DNA of 42,599 nt, from the NCBI GenBank assembly GCA_965369445.1, contig CBDUQU010000006.1, positions 1 through 42,599 of the forward strand. Reading direction: 5' to 3'. Made by a program: the position numbers and the translations under genes. This stretch comes from SM23-73-3 sp965369445 (GTDB lineage Bacteria; Zixibacteria; MSB-5A5; SM1-73). Under the pieces are notes generated by a model, which was given only the letters and a program-made list of their open reading frames with translations, was not told the origin of the DNA and did no database searches. Below are positions 1-6,881 of this stretch, one piece after another. The first letter of the stretch is position 1; each line of letters begins with the position of its first letter.

Positions 1-2
1 AG

Positions 3-1256
3 GACTTGGGACTTCTCATCATCGACGAGGAGCAGAGGTTCGGGGTGGCTAACAAAGAGAAGATAAAGAAGCTCCGGCGGGAGATTGACGTCATTACCCT
101 GACCGCCACCCCCATTCCCCGCACTCTTCAGCTCTCGCTTTTAGGGGCCAGGGACATGTCGATCATCAACACCCCCCCCAAGGACCGGCTCGCCATCCAT
201 ACCGAGATCGTGGAGTTTGACAAGAAACTCATCGCTGATGCCATCCTGCGAGAGGTGGACAGGGGAGGACAGGTCTATTTTGTTCACAACCGGGTCCAGA
301 CCATAGAGGCCATGTATAGATTCCTGATGGATTTGGTCCCCCAGATCAGAATCGCGGTGGCCCACGGCCAGATGGAGGAGAGACTCTTGGAAAAGGTGAT
401 GCTGGATTTTCTTCAGCACAGGTACGATCTGCTTTTGGTTACCTCCATCATCGAGTCGGGCATAGACATCCCCAGCGTAAATACCATCATTATCGACCGG
501 GCAGACCGGTTTGGTTTGGCTCAGCTGTACCAGCTGCGGGGGCGGGTGGGACGATCCAACTTAAGAGCGTACGCCTATCTTCTCATACCAAAAGTCAATA
601 TCTTGACTCAGACTGCGCGGAAGAGGCTCAAAGCTTTAGAACAGTTTACCCAGCTTGGCTCCGGTTTCCACCTGGCACTCAGGGATCTGGAGATCCGGGG
701 GGCGGGGAATCTCTTAGGACCGCAACAGCACGGTTTCATCGAGGAAGTCGGCTTTGACCTCTACTGCAAGCTTCTGGATGAAGCCGTTAAGGAACTCAAA
801 GGGGAGAGAGTTGAGAAGCTGGCAGAGGTGAAAATGGAGTTTGACTTAGACATTTACATCCCGGAATCGTACGTTCCCGACAGCCAGCACCGGGTGGAAA
901 TCTACCGGAAACTTTCCGATGCCGAATCTGTAGAAGAGGTGAAAGAGGTGGAGGCTGAAGTGGTTGACCGGTTCGGAGCTCTACCGCAAGAGGTGGAAGA
1001 TCTCTTGAATTTCACCTGCGCCAAGATCGCCGCCTCTCATCTGGGAATGTCCAGGGTATCCTTAGAAAAGGACCTTCTCACGCTGCAGTTCTCAGAAGAT
1101 AAGAAGTTGGGCAAAAAGGAGATAGGGAATCTGAGGAGGAAGATTGAGTTGCCCTTAGAATTTGCTGTTGACAAAACACTCAAACTCTTCGTACAACTCA
1201 AGCCAGGCAGCGAGAAGAAGACCCTGTCCGTCAAAAATCTCTTGCAAAGGTTGTGA
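3..1256 (+). CDS. mfd: Transcription-repair coupling factor Mfd, C-terminal part
   Basis: Partial gene: the frame is open to the window edge and the N-terminal UvrB-like and RNA-polymerase-binding parts lie outside. Mfd is the ATP-driven translocase that removes stalled RNA polymerase from DNA lesions and recruits UvrA. The visible part has superfamily 2 helicase motifs in order: the Walker B box IIDEEQRFGV at the very start, TATPIPRTLQ (motif III), VHNRVQTIE, VAHGQM, VTSIIESGIDIPSVNTIII (motif V) and QLRGRVGRSN (motif VI). The TATPIPRTLQLSLLGARDMS stretch and the C-terminal region with YIPDSQHRVEIYRKL-like sequence (here ESYVPDSQHRVEIYRKL) are typical of Mfd and separate it from RecG. The gene stops at TGA and is followed by a 92-bp gap before a lipoprotein parvulin gene, so it may lead an operon with the chaperone genes. 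Confidence 0.96.
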   Translation, partial: DLGLLIIDEEQRFGVANKEKIKKLRREIDVITLTATPIPRTLQLSLLGARDMSIINTPPKDRLAIHTEIVEFDKKLIADAILREVDRGGQVYFVHNRVQTIEAMYRFLMDLVPQIRIAVAHGQMEERLLEKVMLDFLQHRYDLLLVTSIIESGIDIPSVNTIIIDRADRFGLAQLYQLRGRVGRSNLRAYAYLLIPKVNILTQTARKRLKALEQFTQLGSGFHLALRDLEIRGAGNLLGPQQHGFIEEVGFDLYCKLLDEAVKELKGERVEKLAEVKMEFDLDIYIPESYVPDSQHRVEIYRKLSDAESVEEVKEVEAEVVDRFGALPQEVEDLLNFTCAKIAASHLGMSRVSLEKDLLTLQFSEDKKLGKKEIGNLRRKIELPLEFAVDKTLKLFVQLKPGSEKKTLSVKNLLQRL

Positions 1257-1348
1257 GGGTGACTTATATTGCCGTATGCTTGGGAGTGTTATTGAAAAAA
1301 GAGGTAACTCAAACCTAAACGTTCTTTTCTAACCCAAGGAGGATCGAC

Positions 1349-3073
1349 GTGAAAAAGACGTTGCTGCTGGTGCTCACTGGAATATTCACGCTTGCCTTAT
1401 TGTCGGGGTGCGCCACCGAGAAGGAGGGCCAGATCGTGGCCAAGGTGGGGGATCAAACCATCACGGTTCAAGACATGGAATCCGAATGGGCCAAGGCCTC
1501 TCGTTTGAAGATCAAGGGCGTGCCGGACCTCCAGCGAAAGAAGGAAGTGGTGGAGAGGATGATCGGGGAGCAGGTGGTGATCCTGGAGGCCTACAAGGAA
1601 GGACTGGACAACGCCATAGTGGCCGACACCAATTTCGCCAAACAGAAAGAGAGGATACTCCTTAATCTGCTCTACCAAAAAGACATCGTGGATAAGTCTC
1701 AACCCACCGAATCGGAGATAAAAAAGGAATATCGGATGATGCAGCAGGAGGTGCATGCCTGGCACATACTTGTGGAGACCAAGGAACAGGCCGACGAGGT
1801 TTATCAGATGTTGAAGGATGGGGCGGATTTCGCCGAACTGGCCAAGGAGAGAAGTATCGACCCCACCATCAAGGACAACGCCGGAGATTTGGGATTCTTC
1901 CGCTGGGGTAAGATGGTGCCGGACTTCCAGGAGGTGGCATTCAAGATGAAGGAGGGGGAACTATCCAGACCGGTGAAGACCACCTTCGGATATCACATAA
2001 TCAAGTTCATCGAGCGCAGGGAGGTGGAACAGAAGCCCTACGAGGAGACCAAGGCGCTGATCCTTCCCAAGCTGAACCAAGCCAAAAGGGAGGCCAGGGT
2101 AAAGGAGTATTTCGCCCAGTTGAGGAAAAAGGTGGGCTTCAAGATAAACCAGGATGCTCTGGACCTGGTGATGTCAAAAAGGGAGGAGGTGCCGCCGGAT
2201 AGCCTCAGCCTGAGAAGACCCGCAGACGTTCTGGATCTGGACATGTTTACGCCTGAAGAAATGGCCATGACCCTCTTTTCCTATAACAAGGGAGAGGTCA
2301 CTGTGGAGAAGTTTGTCCAGGATTTCAGCCAGATCCCCCAACCTTACCGGCCCAAACTCTCTGACCGGGATAAGATCATAGAGATAGCCTTCCAAAGCCT
2401 GACAAGAGATCTCCTGATGGACGTGGCCCAAAAACAGAACTTAGAGGAAAGCAAGGATTTCCAAAAGGACTGGAGGATGATAATAGAGAAGGAGATGGCT
2501 GTCAGGATGAAAAATGAGGTCATCCTCAAAGGGGTGGGAATATCAGATGACGAGTTGAAAAGCTACTACGACAGACACAAGGAGAGATTCACCGTCCAGG
2601 CCAAGGTCAAGATAAGGGAGATTCTGCTCAAGACCGAAGAGGAGGCACAGGACGTTCTGAAGCAGTTGAGGGGAGGAGCCGACTTCACCCGGCTGGCCCA
2701 GGAAAAGACCATCAGAACCTCAGCCAAGGGATCGGGAGGAGACTTAGGAGAGTTTACCCGCCCCCGGTATCCGGAGCTTTTTGACGCGGCGGTGAAATTG
2801 AAGGAGGGAAAGGTGGATGGCCCTATAAAGATACAGGATCGTCAGTTCGGCGAGGGCTATGCGGTGATCAAATTGACCAGCAAAACAGAGGAGACTGTGC
2901 AACCTCTGGAGGAGGTTAAGGACAGATTAACCAGGATGGCCCGCCAGGAGAAGGACAACAACATCTACAAAAACTGGATAGAAAACAACAGAACCCGCTA
3001 CAAGATCGAAGTATTCGACGAGGTGATAGAATCCACCTTACAGGAGGAAGAGGCGCCCCCAGGACAGGGTTAA
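1349..3073 (+). CDS. Lipoprotein with two parvulin-type peptidylprolyl isomerase domains
   Basis: Predicted envelope folding factor. The N-terminus is a lipoprotein signal: MKK, a hydrophobic run, then lipobox LLSGC with the lipidated Cys at residue 21. An SurA-N-like helical part (about residues 25-125) precedes a first parvulin domain (about 133-225; HAWHILVETKEQADEV, GDLGFFRWGKMVPDF, TTFGYHIIKF). After a helical linker comes a second, more divergent parvulin domain (about 412-515; IREILLKTEEEAQDVL, GGDLGEFTRPRYPELF). At 574 residues it is longer than PrsA (about 290) and SurA (about 430). The start is GTG, chosen because a strong AGGAGG lies 8 bases upstream and the signal peptide begins there. 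It is followed by a second parvulin gene, so the pair probably acts on outer-membrane or secreted clients. Which isomerase domain is active cannot be judged by eye. Confidence 0.9.
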   Translation: MKKTLLLVLTGIFTLALLSGCATEKEGQIVAKVGDQTITVQDMESEWAKASRLKIKGVPDLQRKKEVVERMIGEQVVILEAYKEGLDNAIVADTNFAKQKERILLNLLYQKDIVDKSQPTESEIKKEYRMMQQEVHAWHILVETKEQADEVYQMLKDGADFAELAKERSIDPTIKDNAGDLGFFRWGKMVPDFQEVAFKMKEGELSRPVKTTFGYHIIKFIERREVEQKPYEETKALILPKLNQAKREARVKEYFAQLRKKVGFKINQDALDLVMSKREEVPPDSLSLRRPADVLDLDMFTPEEMAMTLFSYNKGEVTVEKFVQDFSQIPQPYRPKLSDRDKIIEIAFQSLTRDLLMDVAQKQNLEESKDFQKDWRMIIEKEMAVRMKNEVILKGVGISDDELKSYYDRHKERFTVQAKVKIREILLKTEEEAQDVLKQLRGGADFTRLAQEKTIRTSAKGSGGDLGEFTRPRYPELFDAAVKLKEGKVDGPIKIQDRQFGEGYAVIKLTSKTEETVQPLEEVKDRLTRMARQEKDNNIYKNWIENNRTRYKIEVFDEVIESTLQEEEAPPGQG

Positions 3074-3101
3074 TTCACCCACCTTATTTGAGAATTGAGA
3101 G

Positions 3102-3157
3102 GAAACGAGGATTATCTGAATACAGGTCAGGCGAAATGGATTCGTAATCCTCGTTTC
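3102..3157. repeat. Inverted repeat just upstream of the surA-like start
   Basis: Perfect 13-bp arms, GAAACGAGGATTA at 3102-3114 and its complement at 3145-3157, enclose a 30-base loop. The right arm ends 10 bases before the ATG at 3168, where no clear Shine-Dalgarno sequence is visible. It has no T-tract, so it does not look like an intrinsic terminator; it may be an operator or a structure in the leader RNA. Confidence 0.6.
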
Positions 3158-3167
3158 TCGTGATAGA

Positions 3168-4481
3168 ATGAAAACTTGCGGAACAAGACTCGTTAGCAGA
3201 GCAGAAGGGATTATCTTTCTTCTCCTCTGTATATTCCTTCCCATCTCCAGCTTGGTGCATGCTCAGCAGGTTCTGGACAGGATCGTGGCCGTGGTGGGAG
3301 ACCAGATCATCTCGGACTCCGAGCTTGAGGTGCAGTTGGCCTTGTATGTCAACCAGATGGGAATGGAGTTGAGAAGTGAAGCCCAGAAGGGCGAGCTTAA
3401 ACGGGAGATACTGGACCAGATGGTCAACGACCGGTTGCTTTTGCTCGCGGCACAGAAGGATACCAATATAGAGGTGACCTCAAAAGAGGTGGAGGAGTCG
3501 GTCAAGGAACAGTTGAATAGGATCAAATCGGAGTTCACCGAGGAAGAATTCAAGGCTCAACTCAAGGCAGAGGGCTTAACCGAAGGCGAGCTTAGGAAGA
3601 AATACAGAGAGCAGACAAAAGAAAAGATGCTGACCGATCGCTTGATAGCCTCCAAGCTTTCCAAGGTATCCGTGTCGACCAGGGAGGTTAAGGATTTCTA
3701 CGAGACGCATAAGAATAGCCTTCCGGATCAACCGGAGGCGGTAAAGCTGAGTCACATCCTTCTGGAGATAGTACCCTCTTCCGAGACCCTGGATTCCCTG
3801 AAGAGTAAAGCAGAGAGGATACGAAAGCTGGCCCAAGAGGGTGAGGATTTTGCCCGGCTGGCTTCCACCTATTCCGACGATCCGACCGGCGAACGGGGTG
3901 GAGATCTGGGCTTCTTCAAAAAGGGAGACATGATTCCCAAATTCGAGGAGGTCGCTTTTGCTCTGGAGCCGGGCGAAATCAGCGGTGTGGTGGAGACCGA
4001 GTTTGGATATCACATCATAAAGATGGAAGAAAAGAAAGGCGATCAGGTGCACGCCAGACATATACTCCTCTTGGTTGGCTCGTCCGAGAGAGATACGATG
4101 AGAACCGAAGAGCTTGCCGACAGTCTCTACCACTTGCTGCTTGAGGGAGCCGATTTCGCGGAACTGGCCAAGGAATTCTCCTCAGATGAGGAGTCGCAGA
4201 AGATGGGCGGAGAGCTGGGCTGGTATCCTGTCGAGCAGATGACCCCGGAAATCAAGGAAGGAGTCAAGGACTTAGAGGTCGACCAGGTGAGCCCGCCGCT
4301 GAAGAGCCAGTTCGGCATCCATATCCTCAGGGCTCTGGACAAAAGAGAAGGAAGAGAACTAAGCTTAGAGGACGACTGGGACATCCTAAAGGACATGGTC
4401 CGGCGCAAGAAGACCAACGATGTTGTCACGGAATGGGTGGAGAAGCTGCGCCAGGAGATATACGTGGAGATAAGGTTGTAA
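3168..4481 (+). CDS. surA: Periplasmic chaperone / peptidylprolyl isomerase, SurA-like
   Basis: Secreted chaperone of the SurA family, which escorts unfolded outer-membrane proteins through the periplasm. It has a signal peptide (hydrophobic run FLLLCIFLPISSLVHA, residues about 17-32), a SurA N-terminal helical domain (VLDRIVAVVGDQIISDSE, ILDQMVNDRLLLLAA), then two consecutive parvulin domains: about residues 190-283 (KLSHILLEI, GGDLGFFKKGDMIPKFEEVA, TEFGYHIIKM) and about 288-390 (HARHILLLV, GGELGWYPVEQM, SQFGIHILRAL). Length 437 matches SurA (428 in E. coli). The ATG start lacks a good Shine-Dalgarno sequence but places the signal peptide correctly. It follows the lipoprotein parvulin gene by 94 bp with an inverted repeat in the gap. 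Confidence 0.93.
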   Translation: MKTCGTRLVSRAEGIIFLLLCIFLPISSLVHAQQVLDRIVAVVGDQIISDSELEVQLALYVNQMGMELRSEAQKGELKREILDQMVNDRLLLLAAQKDTNIEVTSKEVEESVKEQLNRIKSEFTEEEFKAQLKAEGLTEGELRKKYREQTKEKMLTDRLIASKLSKVSVSTREVKDFYETHKNSLPDQPEAVKLSHILLEIVPSSETLDSLKSKAERIRKLAQEGEDFARLASTYSDDPTGERGGDLGFFKKGDMIPKFEEVAFALEPGEISGVVETEFGYHIIKMEEKKGDQVHARHILLLVGSSERDTMRTEELADSLYHLLLEGADFAELAKEFSSDEESQKMGGELGWYPVEQMTPEIKEGVKDLEVDQVSPPLKSQFGIHILRALDKREGRELSLEDDWDILKDMVRRKKTNDVVTEWVEKLRQEIYVEIRL

Positions 4482-4491
4482 TGCGTCCGCA

Positions 4492-4515
4492 GGTGTGCAC
4501 CGGATGGTGCACACC
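4492..4515. repeat. Short palindrome in the surA-S4 gap
   Basis: Perfect 9-bp inverted repeat GGTGTGCAC / GTGCACACC with a 6-base loop, 10 bases after the surA stop. It is followed by a CTTCGACTTCGCTCAGGAC segment that looks like a dispersed repeat word. There is no T-run, so termination is doubtful. Confidence 0.6.
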
Positions 4516-4562
4516 ACAGTCCTTCGACTTCGCTCAGGACAAGTCCACCGCCAGAGCCCCCC

Positions 4563-4835
4563 ATGCGTTTAGATAGCTACCTTTCAGACACCAGGCTAAT
4601 AAAGAGGCGCGCCCAGGCCAAGAAGGCGTGTGAGGCCGGGGTGGTTTACCTGGATGGAAAGGCGGCCAAACCCGGTAAGGAAGTGAAGCCGGGACAAAAC
4701 ATAACTATTAGCTTCGCAAACAGACTCTTAGAAGTAGAGGTGCTGGACATTCCACTGCGCAGCGTGAGAAAAGAGGAAGCAAAGAACTTTTACCGAATAA
4801 TAAGGGAAGAAAGAAGAAAAGAAGAGCTGTTTTAA
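4563..4835 (+). CDS. S4-domain RNA-binding protein (Hsp15/RlbP type)
   Basis: Ninety-residue protein made almost wholly of one S4 RNA-binding domain: MRLDSYLSDTRLIKRRAQAK, then ACEAGVVYLDGKAAKPGKEV and VKPGQNITISF, the usual alpha-turn-beta layout. Relatives such as Hsp15 bind stalled 50S subunits carrying peptidyl-tRNA; RlbP-type proteins bind rRNA. The basic C-terminus (IIREERRKEELF) fits RNA binding. The annotated ATG aligns with the family start, though no clear Shine-Dalgarno is present and the 81-bp upstream gap is repeat-like. The exact RNA target is unknown. Confidence 0.85.
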   Translation: MRLDSYLSDTRLIKRRAQAKKACEAGVVYLDGKAAKPGKEVKPGQNITISFANRLLEVEVLDIPLRSVRKEEAKNFYRIIREERRKEELF

Positions 4836-5202
4836 TTGCAGTTAGTTTTTGTAAGCTTCCGAAAAACTGCTTGCGGTTCGACCTTGCTCATCACCCTGAA
4901 CGTACTGAAGGGGAGAGCACAACTTGGAGTACACCGGCTTGTCGTAGCTGAGCGTCCAGACGGGCCCGTATGCCCAGACGGGCACCCGTCCGGGTGGGCG
5001 TCTGGGCGAAGACCCCGACTTAGCGGGGCTGGTGCGATTTTTGTTGTTTCCGTTTAATCAGTTCTATCCGTTGACCGAGATTTTCCTTGCCTAAAAAAAA
5101 GAACTCCATTTAATTGTTCAGTGAGTGGGTTGGGTTGTAATCCCCCGCCTTAGGCGGGACAGCCCGAGCTACTGACCCCTGTTGACCGTAAGCTGAAGAT
5201 AG
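4836..5202. other. Gene-free stretch with palindromes (4836-5202)
   Basis: No credible gene. The stretch contains a large imperfect hairpin: GCCCAGACGGGCACCCG at 4972-4988 pairs with 4991-5007 with two mismatches. A 27-base part of it (4971-4997) recurs exactly at 16711-16737. The word TCTATCCGTTGA near 5061 also recurs in the second region near 16880. A short GC-rich hairpin (CCCGCC TTA GGCGGG) lies near 5144-5158. An open frame at 4836-5057 reads through these repeats and has no protein-like features. Confidence 0.7.
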
Positions 5203-5880
5203 ATGATACCGTTAAAAGACGACATTCCCTCCTACAGCCCACCGGTGGTGACGGTGGCATTGATCTCGATCAACTGCTTGATCTTTTTCTACCTGTCGTT
5301 CTTAGGAGAGGGATTCCAGTTGGCCTTGGTCAAGTGGGGAGCCATCCCTTTCGAGGTAACTCATGGAGTGGAGCTTACGCCCGAGCTTTCTTTCTTCGCT
5401 CCCTTCTCTTTGTTCTCGTCCATGTTTCTGCACGGAGGTTTTTTGCACCTGGCGGGCAACATGCTTTATCTGTGGATCTTCGGCGATAACGTGGAGGATC
5501 AGCTTGGGCACGTTAAGTTTTTCATCTTCTATATCCTGTGCGGGTTGGCCGCAAGCCTCCTCCACATCATCACCGCGCCCAACTCCAAAGTCCCCATGGT
5601 GGGAGCGTCCGGAGCCATAGCTGGTGTCCTGGGGGCTTACATGATCAGGTTCCCCCGGGCGAGAATCCTGACTTTGATTTTCCTTGGCTTTTTCATACGA
5701 ATAGTGGCGGTGCCGGCTCTGTTCGTCTTAGGATTCTGGTTTATACTACAACTGCTTTATGCTTTTCCGTCCATTGGTTCCACCTCCGGGGGAGTAGCCT
5801 GGTTTGCCCACGTGGGCGGGTTTTTGGCTGGAATTGTATTGTTTAAGCTCTTCTCCGCTTTTTCAAAAAGAAGATACTAG
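5203..5880 (+). CDS. Rhomboid-family intramembrane serine protease
   Basis: Polytopic protease that cleaves transmembrane segments within the bilayer. It has at least six membrane segments, beginning at about residues 14-34. The catalytic serine is Ser136 in VGASGAIAGVLGAYM and the catalytic histidine is His203 in WFAHVGGFLAG. The conserved FLHGGFLHLAGNMLYLWIFG stretch with His82 and Asn86 stabilises the oxyanion in this family. Length 225 is usual for a minimal bacterial rhomboid, and the N-terminal MIPLKDDIPS matches the typical start of this subfamily. A small zinc-ribbon gene starts 4 bases after its stop, so the two are very likely cotranscribed. No natural substrate can be named. Confidence 0.94.
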   Translation: MIPLKDDIPSYSPPVVTVALISINCLIFFYLSFLGEGFQLALVKWGAIPFEVTHGVELTPELSFFAPFSLFSSMFLHGGFLHLAGNMLYLWIFGDNVEDQLGHVKFFIFYILCGLAASLLHIITAPNSKVPMVGASGAIAGVLGAYMIRFPRARILTLIFLGFFIRIVAVPALFVLGFWFILQLLYAFPSIGSTSGGVAWFAHVGGFLAGIVLFKLFSAFSKRRY

Positions 5881-5884
5881 TACG

Positions 5885-6190
5885 ATGAATGAGAAATCCT
5901 CATGTTCGAAGACCAAGCTTCGCTGCGATATCTGCGGCAAGCGTTTCAAGAAGGGCGGCACCCGCTACCGGGTCAACTTAGAGATCATTTCAGATTTTGA
6001 TGGATACATTGAGGACGTCTCGAAGAAACCGGAGGATCATCTAAAGAAGAAGATTGGAGAGATTCTAAGAGAGACCGAGGAGATGTCGGAACAGGAACTG
6101 GAAGAGGAGATATATCTCAAGCGGAACTGGCGGGTTTGCGTTAACTGCCGCGAAAGATTCCTGACGGTTCTAAAAAAGCTGTGTGAGTAG
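5885..6190 (+). CDS. Small protein with two CxxC motifs (zinc-ribbon-like)
   Basis: Function unknown. With the ATG at 5885, four bases after the rhomboid stop, the product is 101 residues. Cys14-x2-Cys17 (RCDICGKRF) and Cys85-x2-Cys88 (VCVNCRERF) flank an acidic, helical middle; the four cysteines probably bind one zinc. A longer frame from 5804 exists but overlaps rhomboid coding sequence. The stop codon TAG is also part of the GTAG head of the palindromic element beginning at 6187, so the repeat abuts or overlaps the gene end. Confidence 0.8.
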   Translation: MNEKSSCSKTKLRCDICGKRFKKGGTRYRVNLEIISDFDGYIEDVSKKPEDHLKKKIGEILRETEEMSEQELEEEIYLKRNWRVCVNCRERFLTVLKKLCE

Positions 6191-6264
6191 GTCGGGTTGC
6201 GAGCCGCAGGCGAGCTACCCGACACACACAGATTTGTCGGGCACCCTGCGGGAGCGCGACCTAC
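6187..6264. repeat. REP/BIME-like element upstream of RAYT 1
   Basis: Two imperfect palindromes facing each other. The first begins GTAGGTCGGGT (6187-6197) and closes with ACCCGAC at 6217-6223. The second, on the opposite strand, runs from GTCGGGC at 6236 to GACCTAC ending at 6264, so its head also reads GTAGGTC. The same two-part arrangement recurs downstream of the transposase (6777-6865). A conserved GTAG tetranucleotide at the foot of a hairpin is the signature of REP sequences recognised by RAYT proteins. Confidence 0.82.
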
Positions 6265-6270
6265 GAGAAA

Positions 6271-6780
6271 ATGAATTATAGACGTTATTATATTCCTGAT
6301 GCAACCGTCTTCATTGTCGGAGTAACCAAGAATCGGATTCCGTATTTTGACGAGGTACAAAATATTGACCTTTTTCAGGAGATATTAGAAAAGACGCGGC
6401 AGAAGTATTCTTTTGAGTTACCCGCCTTGGTTATTTTGCCCGATCATTTCCATCTCCTTTTGAGACCAGTAGGATGCAACTTCTCAGAGATTATGCAGTC
6501 TTTCAAAAAACGGTTTACGGATAATCTCAAAAAGAGAAACGGGATTGCTACAAATTTCAATTTCTGGCAAGGTAGGTTCTGGGATCATGTGATTCGGAAT
6601 GATGAAGACTTCAGAAGACATCTAGATTACATTCATTATAATCCAGTGAAACATGATTATGTGTCCAAGCCTGAGGACTGGCAGCACTCAAGTTACCTAA
6701 GATGGGTCGAAGAAGGAGTATACAAACTTGGATGGGGGCACAAAGAGATAGATGATTTAGAAAAAATGAATTTTGAATAG
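6271..6780 (+). CDS. REP-associated tyrosine transposase (RAYT), copy 1
   Basis: Single-domain Y1 transposase of the IS200-like/RAYT group, which nicks and joins single-stranded REP hairpins. The HUH metal-binding motif is His59-Phe-His61 in VILPDHFHLLLRP; the likely nucleophile is Tyr120 in HLDYIHYNPVKHDYV; GRFWDHVIRN is a further RAYT hallmark. The length of 169 residues suits the family. It is a solitary gene set between the zinc-ribbon gene and dnaE, and is bracketed by two copies of a REP-like palindrome pair, which supports a RAYT rather than a mobile IS200. Its TAG stop merges with the start of the downstream element. Its intact motifs suggest it is still active. Confidence 0.93.
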   Translation: MNYRRYYIPDATVFIVGVTKNRIPYFDEVQNIDLFQEILEKTRQKYSFELPALVILPDHFHLLLRPVGCNFSEIMQSFKKRFTDNLKKRNGIATNFNFWQGRFWDHVIRNDEDFRRHLDYIHYNPVKHDYVSKPEDWQHSSYLRWVEEGVYKLGWGHKEIDDLEKMNFE

Positions 6781-6865
6781 GTCGGGTTGCGACCCCGCCA
6801 AAGGCGGGGGGAGCTACCCGACAAAACCCGAATGGCTGTGTCGGGCACCCTGATGGGAGCCCTAC
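6777..6865. repeat. REP/BIME-like element downstream of RAYT 1
   Basis: Direct-orientation copy of the 6187-6264 element. GTCGGGT at 6781-6787 pairs with ACCCGAC at 6816-6822, with an inner perfect stem CCCCGCC AAA GGCGGGG at 6793-6809. A second palindrome on the opposite strand spans 6840-6865. Shared words with the upstream copy include GTCGGGTTGCGA, GAGCTACCCGACA and TGTCGGGCACCCTG. Confidence 0.82.
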
Positions 6866-6881
6866 CTGCAAGTACTCAGAT

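Noticed and set aside
4836..5057. 73-codon open frame directly after the S4 gene
   Set aside because: It reads through palindromic repeats, has no Shine-Dalgarno and no protein-like composition.
5804..5884. Longer start for the zinc-ribbon gene
   Set aside because: It would overlap the rhomboid gene by 77 bases, whereas an ATG 4 bases after the rhomboid stop gives the conserved Cys layout.
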